DNA of 10,929 nt from Oceanospirillaceae bacterium (GTDB lineage: Bacteria > Pseudomonadota > Gammaproteobacteria > Pseudomonadales > Balneatricaceae). Under the pieces are notes generated by a model. That model was not told the DNA's origin. It saw only the letters and a list, made by a program, of their open reading frames with translations, and made no database searches. The position numbers were made by a program, and so were the translations under genes. The stretch spans positions 1 through 10,929 of the forward strand of contig DNNY01000048.1 of NCBI GenBank assembly GCA_003497765.1, read 5' to 3'. Position 1 is the stretch's first letter. Each line of letters starts with the position of its first letter. Below are positions 1 through 6,997 of the stretch, in pieces.

Positions 1-682
<682 letters not shown>

Positions 683-976
683 TTAAGATTCAACTACGCC
701 GTAAATTTCACTTTCGCTCATGATTAATAGCTCTTCGCCATTTATCTTCACGGTATTGTTACCAGCGTACTGGCCAAATAGAACCACGTCACCAACCTGC
801 ACGCTCATGGCTTGCAGTTCACCATTACTAGTTACACGGCCTGGGCCAACGGCAACAACTTCACCTTGGTTTGGCTTCTCTGCTGCACTACCGGGTAATA
901 CGATCCCACCAGCTGTAGTCGCTTCTTCTTCTTGGCGACGAATAACCACGCGATCGTGTAAAGGACGGATGCTCAT
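683..976 (-). CDS. groES: Co-chaperonin GroES (Hsp10)
   Basis: This encodes the 10-kDa co-chaperonin, a heptameric lid that caps the GroEL ring and creates the closed folding chamber. The product is 97 residues, the same length as the E. coli protein. It has the family N-terminus ([14 protein letters not shown]), the mobile loop with GGIVLPGSA at about residues 23-31 that contacts GroEL, and the C-terminal [15 protein letters not shown] segment. The ATG is preceded by AGGAGTG at 985-991, with good spacing. It is the first gene of the groES-groEL operon, with groEL following after 54 bp. A sigma-32-like promoter lies about 110 bp upstream. No CIRCE element (TTAGCACTC-N9-GAGTGCTAA) is visible, so HrcA control is unlikely. 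Confidence 0.98.
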   Translation of the reverse strand: MSIRPLHDRVVIRRQEEEATTAGGIVLPGSAAEKPNQGEVVAVGPGRVTSNGELQAMSVQVGDVVLFGQYAGNNTVKINGEELLIMSESEIYGVVES

Positions 977-1004
977 TTCGCTTTCACTCCTAATTTTTTG
1001 TTTG

Positions 1005-1022
1005 GCTTCATGATTTTGAAGC
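1005..1022 (-). other. Stem-loop in the groES leader
   Basis: A perfect 6-bp inverted repeat (GCTTCA and TGAAGC on the minus strand) with a 6-nt loop lies in the predicted 5' untranslated region of groES. It ends about 13 nt before the AGGAGTG ribosome binding site. It is too far from the site to mask it directly, but it could stabilise the transcript or fold further at low temperature. The repeat is seen directly; any function is inference. Confidence 0.4.
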
Positions 1023-1082
1023 GGGTTTAAATATCACTCACAAAGGTTTCTTAAAGCAATACCAATGTGTCTGTCTTGCTAA

Positions 1083-1108
1083 ATATGGGGCGTATTTGCC
1101 TTTTCAAT
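1083..1108 (-). promoter_or_regulatory. Probable sigma-32 (heat-shock) promoter of groES-groEL
   Basis: On the minus strand, ATTGAA (1108-1103) is followed after 12 nt by CCCCATAT (1090-1083). The known sigma-32 (RpoH) pattern is CTTGAA, about 13 nt, CCCCAT, as at the E. coli groE promoter. The -10 half matches fully and the -35 half differs only in its first base. The spacer is one base shorter than in E. coli groE. Transcription would start near 1075, giving a leader of about 100 nt. A run of ten A residues (1118-1127, T residues on the coding strand) just upstream of the -35 could act as an UP element. Confidence 0.75.
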
Positions 1109-1160
1109 AGCTAACGTAAAAAAAAAACAGATTTTTTAGGGTTTTCAACTAAGTTGATGC

Positions 1161-1194
1161 AGAGTAAACATATTTTAGATGCCTAAATTACTCT
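1161..1194. repeat. Interrupted inverted repeat between fxsA and groES
   Basis: AGAGTAA (1161-1167) is mirrored by TTACTCT (1188-1194). Inside it, TTTAG (1174-1178) is mirrored by CTAAA (1183-1187) around a 4-nt loop, with six unpaired bases on the left side. It lies downstream of fxsA and upstream of the groES promoter. It could be a protein-binding site or a weak fxsA 3' structure. There is no good T-run beside it on the minus strand, so a standard terminator is doubtful. Confidence 0.3.
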
Positions 1195-1260
1195 AACTTC
1201 AGCTTTTTTTTATTCTAATGCTTAGCTTTAACATATCATAACTGATGTCAAAAGTTTAAA

Positions 1261-1755
1261 TTATGATAGGCGGTCGTTTTTAGATGGGTCATTGCGCTCT
1301 GTGTGATCATCGTATTCGCCTTCAATAACACTACCATTTTGGTCATCAGAACCTTGTGTACCGAAGCCAGTAAATTGGCCACTGCCTTGGACACTCGTCG
1401 CTAAAACCACAAGATGTTTTTTTAAGGCGGTAGCCATCATTCCTCGTGTAAGTGGGAATAAGCACATAAAGCCAAAAGCATCGGTAATAAAACCGGGGGT
1501 CAGTAGTAAGGCGCCACCGATGGCTAAAAAGATACCCTCAACCATTTCTTGAGCAGGCAATTGGCCTGATTGTATGCGCCAGTTGGCTCGATTTAAAGTA
1601 GCTAAACCTTGGGCACGAATCATATTGATACCAATAAAGGCGGTTAATACCACTAGAGCAATAGTCAACAAAGCACCAATCCATTGGCCTACCTGAATTA
1701 AAACGGTAATCTCAATAATGGGTACAACAATAAATAGTAGAAATAGAAAACGCAT
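1261..1755 (-). CDS. fxsA: FxsA family membrane protein
   Basis: FxsA is a small inner-membrane protein. In E. coli its overproduction relieves the exclusion of phage T7 by the F plasmid; its normal role is not established. The product is 164 residues, against 158 in E. coli. Hydrophobic segments lie at about 2-20, 26-46 and 74-102. The family signature EGIFLAIGGALLLTPGFITD spans 73-92. The C-terminal tail is polar and variable but ends in the recurrent IEGEY motif (144-148) followed by charged residues. The ATG at 1755 is preceded by AAGGG about 11 nt away, a weak but acceptable ribosome binding site. The next gene downstream on the same strand is groES, as in E. coli and relatives. The 284-bp gap and the separate heat-shock promoter argue against one operon. 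Confidence 0.93.
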   Translation of the reverse strand: MRFLFLLFIVVPIIEITVLIQVGQWIGALLTIALVVLTAFIGINMIRAQGLATLNRANWRIQSGQLPAQEMVEGIFLAIGGALLLTPGFITDAFGFMCLFPLTRGMMATALKKHLVVLATSVQGSGQFTGFGTQGSDDQNGSVIEGEYDDHTERNDPSKNDRLS

Positions 1756-1782
1756 AATGATTTTAGCCCTTTGCTTACATGC

Positions 1783-1892
1783 CTTACTATATAAGGTTTA
1801 AAGCCGATAATAAAACTCTACTAGGGAAAAGATTATACTCAACATAGTAAGAAAGTTGACTAAACTTGATAACTATCTGAACAGCTTACTAT
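1783..1892. repeat. Three copies of CTTACTAT around the fxsA promoter
   Basis: The 8-mer CTTACTAT occurs at 1783-1790 (plus), 1844-1851 (minus) and 1885-1892 (plus). The last two extend to a perfect 10-bp inverted repeat, ACATAGTAAG (1842-1851) and CTTACTATGT (1885-1894), with a 33-nt spacer. The first copy also sits in a small dyad, CCTTA-N5-TAAGG (1782-1796). Placement on both sides of and within a probable fxsA promoter suggests a regulator binding site. No regulator can be named. Confidence 0.45.
1832..1837 (-). promoter_or_regulatory. Candidate -10 box of the fxsA promoter
   Basis: A perfect TATAAT on the minus strand lies about 75 bp upstream of the fxsA start codon. The region 16-18 nt further upstream (around 1854-1861) has no convincing -35 hexamer, so the promoter may need an activator. 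A CTTACTAT copy (1844-1851) falls in the spacer, where a bound protein would affect polymerase. Confidence 0.45.
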
Positions 1893-1942
1893 GTAGTGTT
1901 AAATTACTTTTTAGATAAATGCCTAAACCTCGAATACACACT

Positions 1943-1948
1943 AAGGAA
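1943..1948 (+). promoter_or_regulatory. Ribosome binding site that favours a TTG start for the ATL gene
   Basis: AAGGAA lies six bases before TTG at 1954 but eighteen bases before the first in-frame ATG at 1966. The spacing therefore supports initiation at TTG. Confidence 0.55.
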
Positions 1949-1953
1949 TCTAT

Positions 1954-2280
1954 TTGACGAGTATTATGGATAACCAAGAACTGGCCAAATTACAGTTATA
2001 TCAAATGATTGCTGCCATTCCCCACGGGCGGGTTGCAAGTTATGGTCAATTAGCCCATTTGGCAGGTAGAAGTGGCGCTGCTCGATGGGTAGGCTATTGT
2101 TTGCGGCATTTACCGGCCGACTCAAACCTACCTTGGCATCGCGTCGTCACTGCCAGTGGCAAATTGGCCTTTGCTGTCCACAATCATAATTATCAACGCC
2201 AATACCAACTCCTGATTACTGAAGATATAGAAATACAGCGGCATAAGATTAATATGAAAGAATATCAATGGCGCCCATAG
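1954..2280 (+). CDS. Alkyltransferase-like protein (ATL), MGMT-fold DNA repair sensor
   Basis: The product resembles the DNA-binding domain of O6-alkylguanine-DNA alkyltransferase, but the active-site PCHR motif reads PWHR (residues 60-63). Tryptophan 61 therefore replaces the alkyl-accepting cysteine. That is the hallmark of ATL proteins (E. coli YbaZ, S. pombe Atl1), which bind and flip O6-alkylguanine without repairing it and pass the lesion to nucleotide excision repair. Other family marks are Tyr30 (SYGQLA, the base-flipping tyrosine) and Arg44 in the recognition helix (AARWVG, the arginine finger). Its 108 residues fit the usual 100-130. The start is TTG at 1954 by ribosome binding site spacing; ATG at 1966 is the alternative and would remove four residues. 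It diverges from fxsA and lies 58 bp before the transporter gene, so co-transcription with it is possible. Confidence 0.92.
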   Translation: MTSIMDNQELAKLQLYQMIAAIPHGRVASYGQLAHLAGRSGAARWVGYCLRHLPADSNLPWHRVVTASGKLAFAVHNHNYQRQYQLLITEDIEIQRHKINMKEYQWRP

Positions 2281-2338
2281 GATAGACAGGAACTACCTTG
2301 CTGCTATAGCATGCATCTTTTAATTATGGATAGCGGCT

Positions 2339-3244
2339 ATGAAATCAAAGCTGTCGCCCCCAATTGCCTTTCTGGCACTGCTTATATTAGGCACTATCTG
2401 GGGCAGTACTATTTTGCTGGCTAAACATATCGTTTCCACTGGTCATGGCGCCTTAGGCCTGACTTTTTGGCAAATGACAATTGGTGCAGTGATTTTAACA
2501 GTCGTTGGCTGGATACGTAGATCACCCCTCCCAATAAGCTTAAAGGATATAAAGTTTTATATTATTCTAGCCCTGATTGGCACCCTCATACCTAACTCCA
2601 TTTCTTATACTGTTGCAGCTCATTTGCCGGCTGGTTTGATGGCCCTCACCTTGGCTACAGTGCCTATGTTTGCCCTGCTTATTGCCTTAGGTTTAGGGAG
2701 TGAAAAACCGCGACTGGGTCGTATTTTTGGTATCTGTCTTGGTGGCCTAGCCATGTTATTGGTACTTGGCCCCAAAACCTCATTACCCAGCGCTAGTATG
2801 GCCATCTGGGTATTAATCGCCCTACTGGCACCCCTTTGCTACGGCATTGAAGGGAATTACCTAGTGCGGTCAACACCCACTCATATGAATGCCCTTAATG
2901 CCTTAAGAGGTGCTTCCATTGTTGGCGCCTTGATTGCTGGCCCCCTAGCTCTTGCTACAGATCATTGGGTGAGTTTAAACACCCATTGGACCAGTGTGGA
3001 ATGGGGTATTTTGTTAAATAGCCTGTTACATGTCATCACTTATGGTGCCTATATTTGGCTAGTTGGCCGCACAGGCGCGGTGTTTGCCAGTCAAGTTGCT
3101 TATATTGTGACTCTATCTGGGGTATTTTTAGGTATGATGGTGTTTGCTGAGCAACACTCTACCCTAATCTGGCTCGCGCTAACCCTGATGATGGTAGGCT
3201 TAGCCATGGTGCAACCTAAAGAAGTAAAGCCAGAAGCAAAGTAA
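2339..3244 (+). CDS. EamA/DMT-superfamily membrane transporter
   Basis: This is a 301-residue integral inner-membrane protein of the drug/metabolite transporter superfamily. About ten hydrophobic segments are visible (roughly 8-28, 40-59, 72-92, 98-119, 127-144, 153-172, 190-207, 221-243, 246-269 and 275-292). They are arranged as two EamA repeats of five helices. The first repeat begins with the typical LGTIWGSTILLAKH pattern. The second ends with the family pattern of a glutamate after helix nine (FAEQHS, 269-274) and a final glycine-containing helix. Members export amino acids, nucleosides or other metabolites; the substrate cannot be read from sequence. The start has only a weak ribosome binding site (GGAT about 8 nt upstream). 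It follows the ATL gene by 58 bp and converges on yajQ. Confidence 0.88.
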   Translation: MKSKLSPPIAFLALLILGTIWGSTILLAKHIVSTGHGALGLTFWQMTIGAVILTVVGWIRRSPLPISLKDIKFYIILALIGTLIPNSISYTVAAHLPAGLMALTLATVPMFALLIALGLGSEKPRLGRIFGICLGGLAMLLVLGPKTSLPSASMAIWVLIALLAPLCYGIEGNYLVRSTPTHMNALNALRGASIVGALIAGPLALATDHWVSLNTHWTSVEWGILLNSLLHVITYGAYIWLVGRTGAVFASQVAYIVTLSGVFLGMMVFAEQHSTLIWLALTLMMVGLAMVQPKEVKPEAK

Positions 3245-3255
3245 GCAGTCGAAAT

Positions 3256-3284
3256 AATAAACAAAAGGGGCATAAATAGCCCCC
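3256..3284 (-). terminator. Intrinsic terminator of yajQ
   Basis: On the minus strand, GGGGC pairs with GCCCC around a 7-nt loop (stem arms at 3279-3283 and 3267-3271). The hairpin is followed by TTTTGTTTATTATTT. The T-rich tract is on the minus side only, so it serves yajQ; the opposing transporter gene has no T-run after this stem. Confidence 0.75.
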
Positions 3285-3308
3285 GTAATAATGGTAACTC
3301 TGCCCAAA

Positions 3309-3791
3309 TTAATCGCGAAAGTTTTGATATTGCAGAGGCAGATCAAAATCAGCCTCTTTTAAAGCAGCGATCACTTGTTGCAAGTCATCACGTTTTTTGC
3401 CCGTTACCCTCACCTGTTCACCTTGTATTTGGGATTGTACTTTAAGCTTTTTGTCTTTGATTAGTTTAATAATCTTTTTTGCCAACTCTTTATCCAAACC
3501 AGAGCGTAGCAAGATAGATTGTCGACAACGTAAGTTGGCTGTCTCAATATCTTTGGCCTCAAGGCATTTGGTATCAATGCCACGCTTGATCAGCTTTGCT
3601 TGCAGTATTGGCAACATTTGTTGTAATTGAAAATCAACCTCTGCATGCATAATTACCTGCCCATCACCTTGCTCAAACTTGGCATCCACACCTTTAAAAT
3701 CAAAACGCGTACCTACTTCTCGATTAGCCTGATCAACGGCATTGGACACTTCATGCATATCTAGTTCAGAAACCACATCAAATGAGGGCAT
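3309..3791 (-). CDS. yajQ: YajQ family (UPF0234) nucleotide-binding protein
   Basis: The 160-residue product matches E. coli YajQ (163 residues) along its whole length. It begins MPSFDVVSELDMHEV, then has VGTRFDFKG (about 26-34), KLKVQSQIQGEQVRVTGKKRDDLQ (about 115-138, a contiguous family signature) and the C-terminal QYQNFRD. The fold has two ferredoxin-like (RNP-like) domains. E. coli YajQ binds nucleotides or RNA in vitro, and a Xanthomonas homologue binds cyclic di-GMP and acts with a transcription factor. Which role applies here is unknown. The ATG is supported by TAGGAGT at about 3798-3805. It diverges from panE across 106 bp and has its own terminator, so it looks monocistronic. Confidence 0.95.
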   Translation of the reverse strand: MPSFDVVSELDMHEVSNAVDQANREVGTRFDFKGVDAKFEQGDGQVIMHAEVDFQLQQMLPILQAKLIKRGIDTKCLEAKDIETANLRCRQSILLRSGLDKELAKKIIKLIKDKKLKVQSQIQGEQVRVTGKKRDDLQQVIAALKEADFDLPLQYQNFRD

Positions 3792-3802
3792 ATTTAAACT
3801 CC

Positions 3803-3830
3803 TACAACTTATTTAACTGTTGTAATACAA
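3803..3830. other. Dyad elements in the yajQ/panE divergent spacer
   Basis: TACAAC (3803-3808) is mirrored by GTTGTA (3819-3824) with a 10-nt loop. On the minus strand the second arm runs directly into the GGAG of the yajQ ribosome binding site, so the hairpin could limit ribosome access. Overlapping it is the odd-centred palindrome TTGTA-A-TACAA (3820-3830). The yajQ promoter may use TATAAA on the minus strand at 3831-3836, without a clear -35. These functions are inferred. Confidence 0.3.
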
Positions 3831-3897
3831 TTTATAGGTTAGACTGTGACACAGAATTTTACCTTAAGCGTAACTTGGGCAACAGTAAATTCCCTCT

Positions 3898-4851
3898 ATG
3901 AGCAAACAACTGCATCAACCTTGGCATATTTTAGGTGCTGGCGCTATTGGCTGCCTATGGGCCCATAATATGCAGCAATGGCAATTACCAGTCACCCTAT
4001 TGGCACGTACCCAAGAGGAGCATAGACAAATGCAAGTCAAGGGTATTCAAGTCACGGCAGGTAAAGTAACCCATATCAGTCGACCTGCTAGCATATTCCC
4101 CAGTATGTCAGGCGGCACCATAACCAACTTACTGATCTGTACCAAGACCTACGCTACCCTTGGGGCAATCAAGGCTTGGCGCAAACGACTGCATCCACAA
4201 GTCAATATAGTGCTGCTACAAAATGGCATGGGCACTGCCCAAAGCCTGCAATCACTGTTACCAAAAGCCAATATTTATTGTGCCACGACTACTGACGGCG
4301 CTTGGCGCAAAGGCTTATGGCAAGTGGTTCGCGCCGGCACAGGTAGTACACAAATTGGTGCTTTTAGTGCTCACTTATCACCTCAGAACCCACCACCCCC
4401 TATCGCGCAACTTATCTCCCTAAGTGTTGGTGAAATTGATACCTTGGCGTTACATTGGCATCAGGACATTATTACACCTATGTGGCATAAGCTGGCTGTA
4501 AATAGTGTGATCAATGCGCTAACTGCCGTGTATCAAGTCAAAAATGGCGATCTAATTTATCACCAGCAAGGTCGCTTGCGGTTGGAGCAATTATGTATAG
4601 AAACAGAAGATGTGATGAGTCGCTGCCATATCACGCCCATACCTCAAGGATTGTTACAAAAAGCGTTGCGAGTTCTGCAACAAACGGCAGATAACCAATC
4701 ATCCATGCTGCAAGATTGTTTAGCTGAGAGACCAACAGAAATTGACGCTATCAATGGCTTTATTATTCAACAAGGCGCCATCATGCATTTACCCTGTGCT
4801 GCCCATAAACAAATTTGCCAGGATTTACGCCAACAATACCCAAATGCTTAA
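3898..4851 (+). CDS. panE: 2-dehydropantoate 2-reductase (ketopantoate reductase, ApbA/PanE family)
   Basis: The expected reaction is NADPH-dependent reduction of 2-dehydropantoate to pantoate, a step of pantothenate and CoA synthesis in the cytoplasm. The 317-residue protein starts with a Rossmann motif, GAGAIG (13-18). It has the NGMG motif (109-112, where Asn contacts substrate and cofactor), the catalytic lysine region WHKLAVNSVINALTA (196-210, Lys198), and the C-terminal substrate signature SSM...RPTEIDAINGF with Ser269 and Glu281. These match the Lys176, Ser244 and Glu256 of the E. coli enzyme by motif. At 317 residues it is slightly longer than the E. coli protein (about 303). No strong ribosome binding site precedes ATG 3898. 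The family includes paralogues with other 2-oxoacid substrates, so the exact substrate is probable rather than certain. It converges on aceF across a bidirectional terminator. Confidence 0.88.
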   Translation: MSKQLHQPWHILGAGAIGCLWAHNMQQWQLPVTLLARTQEEHRQMQVKGIQVTAGKVTHISRPASIFPSMSGGTITNLLICTKTYATLGAIKAWRKRLHPQVNIVLLQNGMGTAQSLQSLLPKANIYCATTTDGAWRKGLWQVVRAGTGSTQIGAFSAHLSPQNPPPPIAQLISLSVGEIDTLALHWHQDIITPMWHKLAVNSVINALTAVYQVKNGDLIYHQQGRLRLEQLCIETEDVMSRCHITPIPQGLLQKALRVLQQTADNQSSMLQDCLAERPTEIDAINGFIIQQGAIMHLPCAAHKQICQDLRQQYPNA

Positions 4852-4867
4852 CGCCATTTTAGAGTTA

Positions 4868-4925
4868 TAGTTGAACCATAGATGAGCACTAGTTGAGCCA
4901 ATAGTGGTGAAACCATTAGCACTAG
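4868..4925. repeat. Short imperfect direct repeats downstream of panE
   Basis: TAGTTGAACCATAG (4868-4881) is echoed by TAGTTGAGCCAATAG (4890-4904). GCACTAG occurs at 4886-4892 and again at 4919-4925. They lie between the panE stop and the terminator hairpin. No function is evident. Confidence 0.3.
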
Positions 4926-4944
4926 CGAAAAGGCCAAGAGCAAC

Positions 4945-4981
4945 AAAAACGGCAGAGCGGATAAATCCGGTCTGCCGTTTT
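4945..4981. terminator. Bidirectional intrinsic terminator between panE and aceF
   Basis: An 11-bp perfect stem (AAAACGGCAGA at 4946-4956 with TCTGCCGTTTT at 4971-4981) is extended, after one G/G mismatch, by three more pairs (CGG/CCG) around a 6-nt ATAAAT loop. The plus strand ends in TTTT. The minus strand ends in TTTTTGTTG, so the structure can stop both the convergent panE and aceF transcripts, the latter more strongly. Confidence 0.9.
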
Positions 4982-5017
4982 AAGTAGGGATTAACTAGTT
5001 AATCTAGTCTAAGCGCT

Positions 5018-6973
5018 TTACATTACCAAATGGCGAATATCACTCAGTACTTTGCCTAGATAGCTAGTAAAGCGAGCAGCATCAGCGCCATTGATAGCAC
5101 GATGATCATAAGAAAGACTCAGAGGCATCATCAAACGCGGCTCAAACTCACTACCGTTCCAACGTGGTTGCATATCGGCCTTGGAGACACCCAAAATTGC
5201 CACTTCGGGAGTATTTACAATAGGCGTAAATGAAGTACCACCAATACTTCCCAAACTAGAGATAGTAAAGCAACCGCCTTGCATATCAGCTGGCATAAGC
5301 TTTTTGTCTTTGGCCTTGGCACCCATAGCAATCACTTCAGCTGATAATTCCCAGATGGATTTCTTATCAACATCACGTAATACTGGGACTACTAGACCTG
5401 CTGGGGTATCCACAGCTACACCAATATTGACATAATGTTTTTGAATCAGATGTTCACCATCATTATCTAAAGAAACATTGAATTGTGGGAATTCACGTAA
5501 TGCCATAGCACATGCTTTCAGCATAAATGGTAACGGTGTAACCTTAGTACCACGACGCTCTGCTTCGGCTTTTAAGCCCTTACGGAAAGCTTCAAGATCG
5601 GTAATATCAGCATCATCAAACTGGGTAACATGGGGCACATTTAACCAACTGCGCGTCATATTCTGAGCAGTGAGACGATGAATTTTGCTCATCTTCACCT
5701 TCTCAATGTCACCAAATTGACTAAAGTCGATAGCAGGTGGTTTCTCAATTGATCCGCCAGCACTGGCTGTGGCCACAGGTGCACTTAAGCGTTGCTTAAC
5801 AAAAGCCTGTACGTCTTCTTTTAGGATACGGCTTTTTGGCCCCGAACCAGCAACTTGTCCTAAATCAACACCAAATTCACGGGCTAACATACGAACAGCT
5901 GGACCGGCATGGACTTTACAACCATGAGCAGGCACAGCAGCAGGCTCTTTAGCTGGTTTTGGAGGTGCTGATTGTGGCGTGACGGCAGGTGCAGCGGGAG
6001 CAGCTGGTTTCGCCGCTGGAGCCTCAGCAACTGGCGCAGGAGCTGGAGCAGGCGCAGCAACCGATAATTGCACTACGGCCATCAGGTCACCCTGATTAAT
6101 CTTACTGCCTTCAGTTAATTTAAAGCTGGTTAGCTTACCACCGGCTGTAGCCGGCAGTTCCATAGAAGCCTTGTCAGTTTCTACCACCACAAGGGTGTCA
6201 CCTTCGGCGATATCATCACCTTCCGCGACAGCCACTTCAATCACTTCAACATTGTTGGCACCGCCCATATCGGGTACTAGTATCTCTACTTCGGTGCTGG
6301 TTATTTCTGCTACCGCGGGGGCTGCTGCAACAGGTGCGGCTTCAGGAGCAGGACTAGGAGCAGATGCAGGAGCAGCGGGTGCACTGTCAGTAACAGTCGC
6401 CTGCACCACGGCCATTAGATCGCCCTGATTAATTTTACTGCCTTCAGACAATTTAAAACTGGTCAGAATGCCACCAGTGGTAGCAGGTAGCTCCATAGAC
6501 GCCTTATCAGTTTCGACGACGACTAAGGTATCACCTGCAGCGATTTCATCGCCTTCAGCAACAGCTACTTCGATAACTTCAACATCGTTAGCACCACCCA
6601 TATCCGGTACCAGGATTTCAACTTCAGCACTAGTCACTGCAGCAGGCTCCGCTGTTTGTGGTTGCGCCTCTGGCGCGGCCTCAGGTACCGGGGCTGCTGC
6701 TGGCGCAGGGGCTGTTTCCGAGGCTTCTGTCACAGCTTCACCCTGTAAGTCAGCCAGTAGATCGCCTTCGTTACAAATGCCACCCTCGCTGACATGCAGC
6801 ACACTTACCACACCTGCACTAGGTGAAGGAATTTCCATTGATGCTTTATCTGTTTCCAGGACGATTAAAGAATCACCTTCGGCAACTGTATCACCAACGG
6901 CTACGCACAGTTCGATAACTTCGACGTCTTTCGCACCACCCAGATCAGGAATAGTTACATTAATATTTGCCAT
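5018..6973 (-). CDS. aceF: Pyruvate dehydrogenase E2, dihydrolipoyl acetyltransferase with three lipoyl domains
   Basis: This is the core of the pyruvate dehydrogenase complex. It carries the acetyl group on lipoyl-lysine arms and transfers it to CoA. The 651 residues show three N-terminal lipoyl domains with ETDKASME motifs (lipoyl lysines Lys43, Lys157 and Lys268). Flexible Ala/Pro-rich linkers follow each at about 82-115, 193-226 and 304-350. Then come the peripheral-subunit-binding domain (about 356-397, GPAVRMLAREFGVDL to EDVQAFV) and the catalytic domain (about 420-651). The active-site motif is SYDHRAING (621-629), with His624 as the catalytic histidine. Three lipoyl domains is the E. 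coli arrangement. Lipoyl domains 2 and 3 are about 92 percent identical. The ATG has AGGAGAA at 6981-6987 and follows aceE by 24 bp. No lpd gene follows. Confidence 0.98.
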   Translation of the reverse strand: MANINVTIPDLGGAKDVEVIELCVAVGDTVAEGDSLIVLETDKASMEIPSPSAGVVSVLHVSEGGICNEGDLLADLQGEAVTEASETAPAPAAAPVPEAAPEAQPQTAEPAAVTSAEVEILVPDMGGANDVEVIEVAVAEGDEIAAGDTLVVVETDKASMELPATTGGILTSFKLSEGSKINQGDLMAVVQATVTDSAPAAPASAPSPAPEAAPVAAAPAVAEITSTEVEILVPDMGGANNVEVIEVAVAEGDDIAEGDTLVVVETDKASMELPATAGGKLTSFKLTEGSKINQGDLMAVVQLSVAAPAPAPAPVAEAPAAKPAAPAAPAVTPQSAPPKPAKEPAAVPAHGCKVHAGPAVRMLAREFGVDLGQVAGSGPKSRILKEDVQAFVKQRLSAPVATASAGGSIEKPPAIDFSQFGDIEKVKMSKIHRLTAQNMTRSWLNVPHVTQFDDADITDLEAFRKGLKAEAERRGTKVTPLPFMLKACAMALREFPQFNVSLDNDGEHLIQKHYVNIGVAVDTPAGLVVPVLRDVDKKSIWELSAEVIAMGAKAKDKKLMPADMQGGCFTISSLGSIGGTSFTPIVNTPEVAILGVSKADMQPRWNGSEFEPRLMMPLSLSYDHRAINGADAARFTSYLGKVLSDIRHLVM

Positions 6974-6997
6974 TATTGCGTTCTCCTTGCTGAGTGA

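Noticed and set aside
1116..1139. A/T hairpin with a T-run as an fxsA terminator
   Set aside because: The stem would be A-U pairs only, which is too weak for an intrinsic terminator. The tract is better explained as an upstream element of the groES promoter.
977..1260. CIRCE/HrcA operator upstream of groES
   Set aside because: I searched by eye for TTAGCACTC-N9-GAGTGCTAA and found no match. The AGAGTAA/TTACTCT repeat has a different sequence and spacing.
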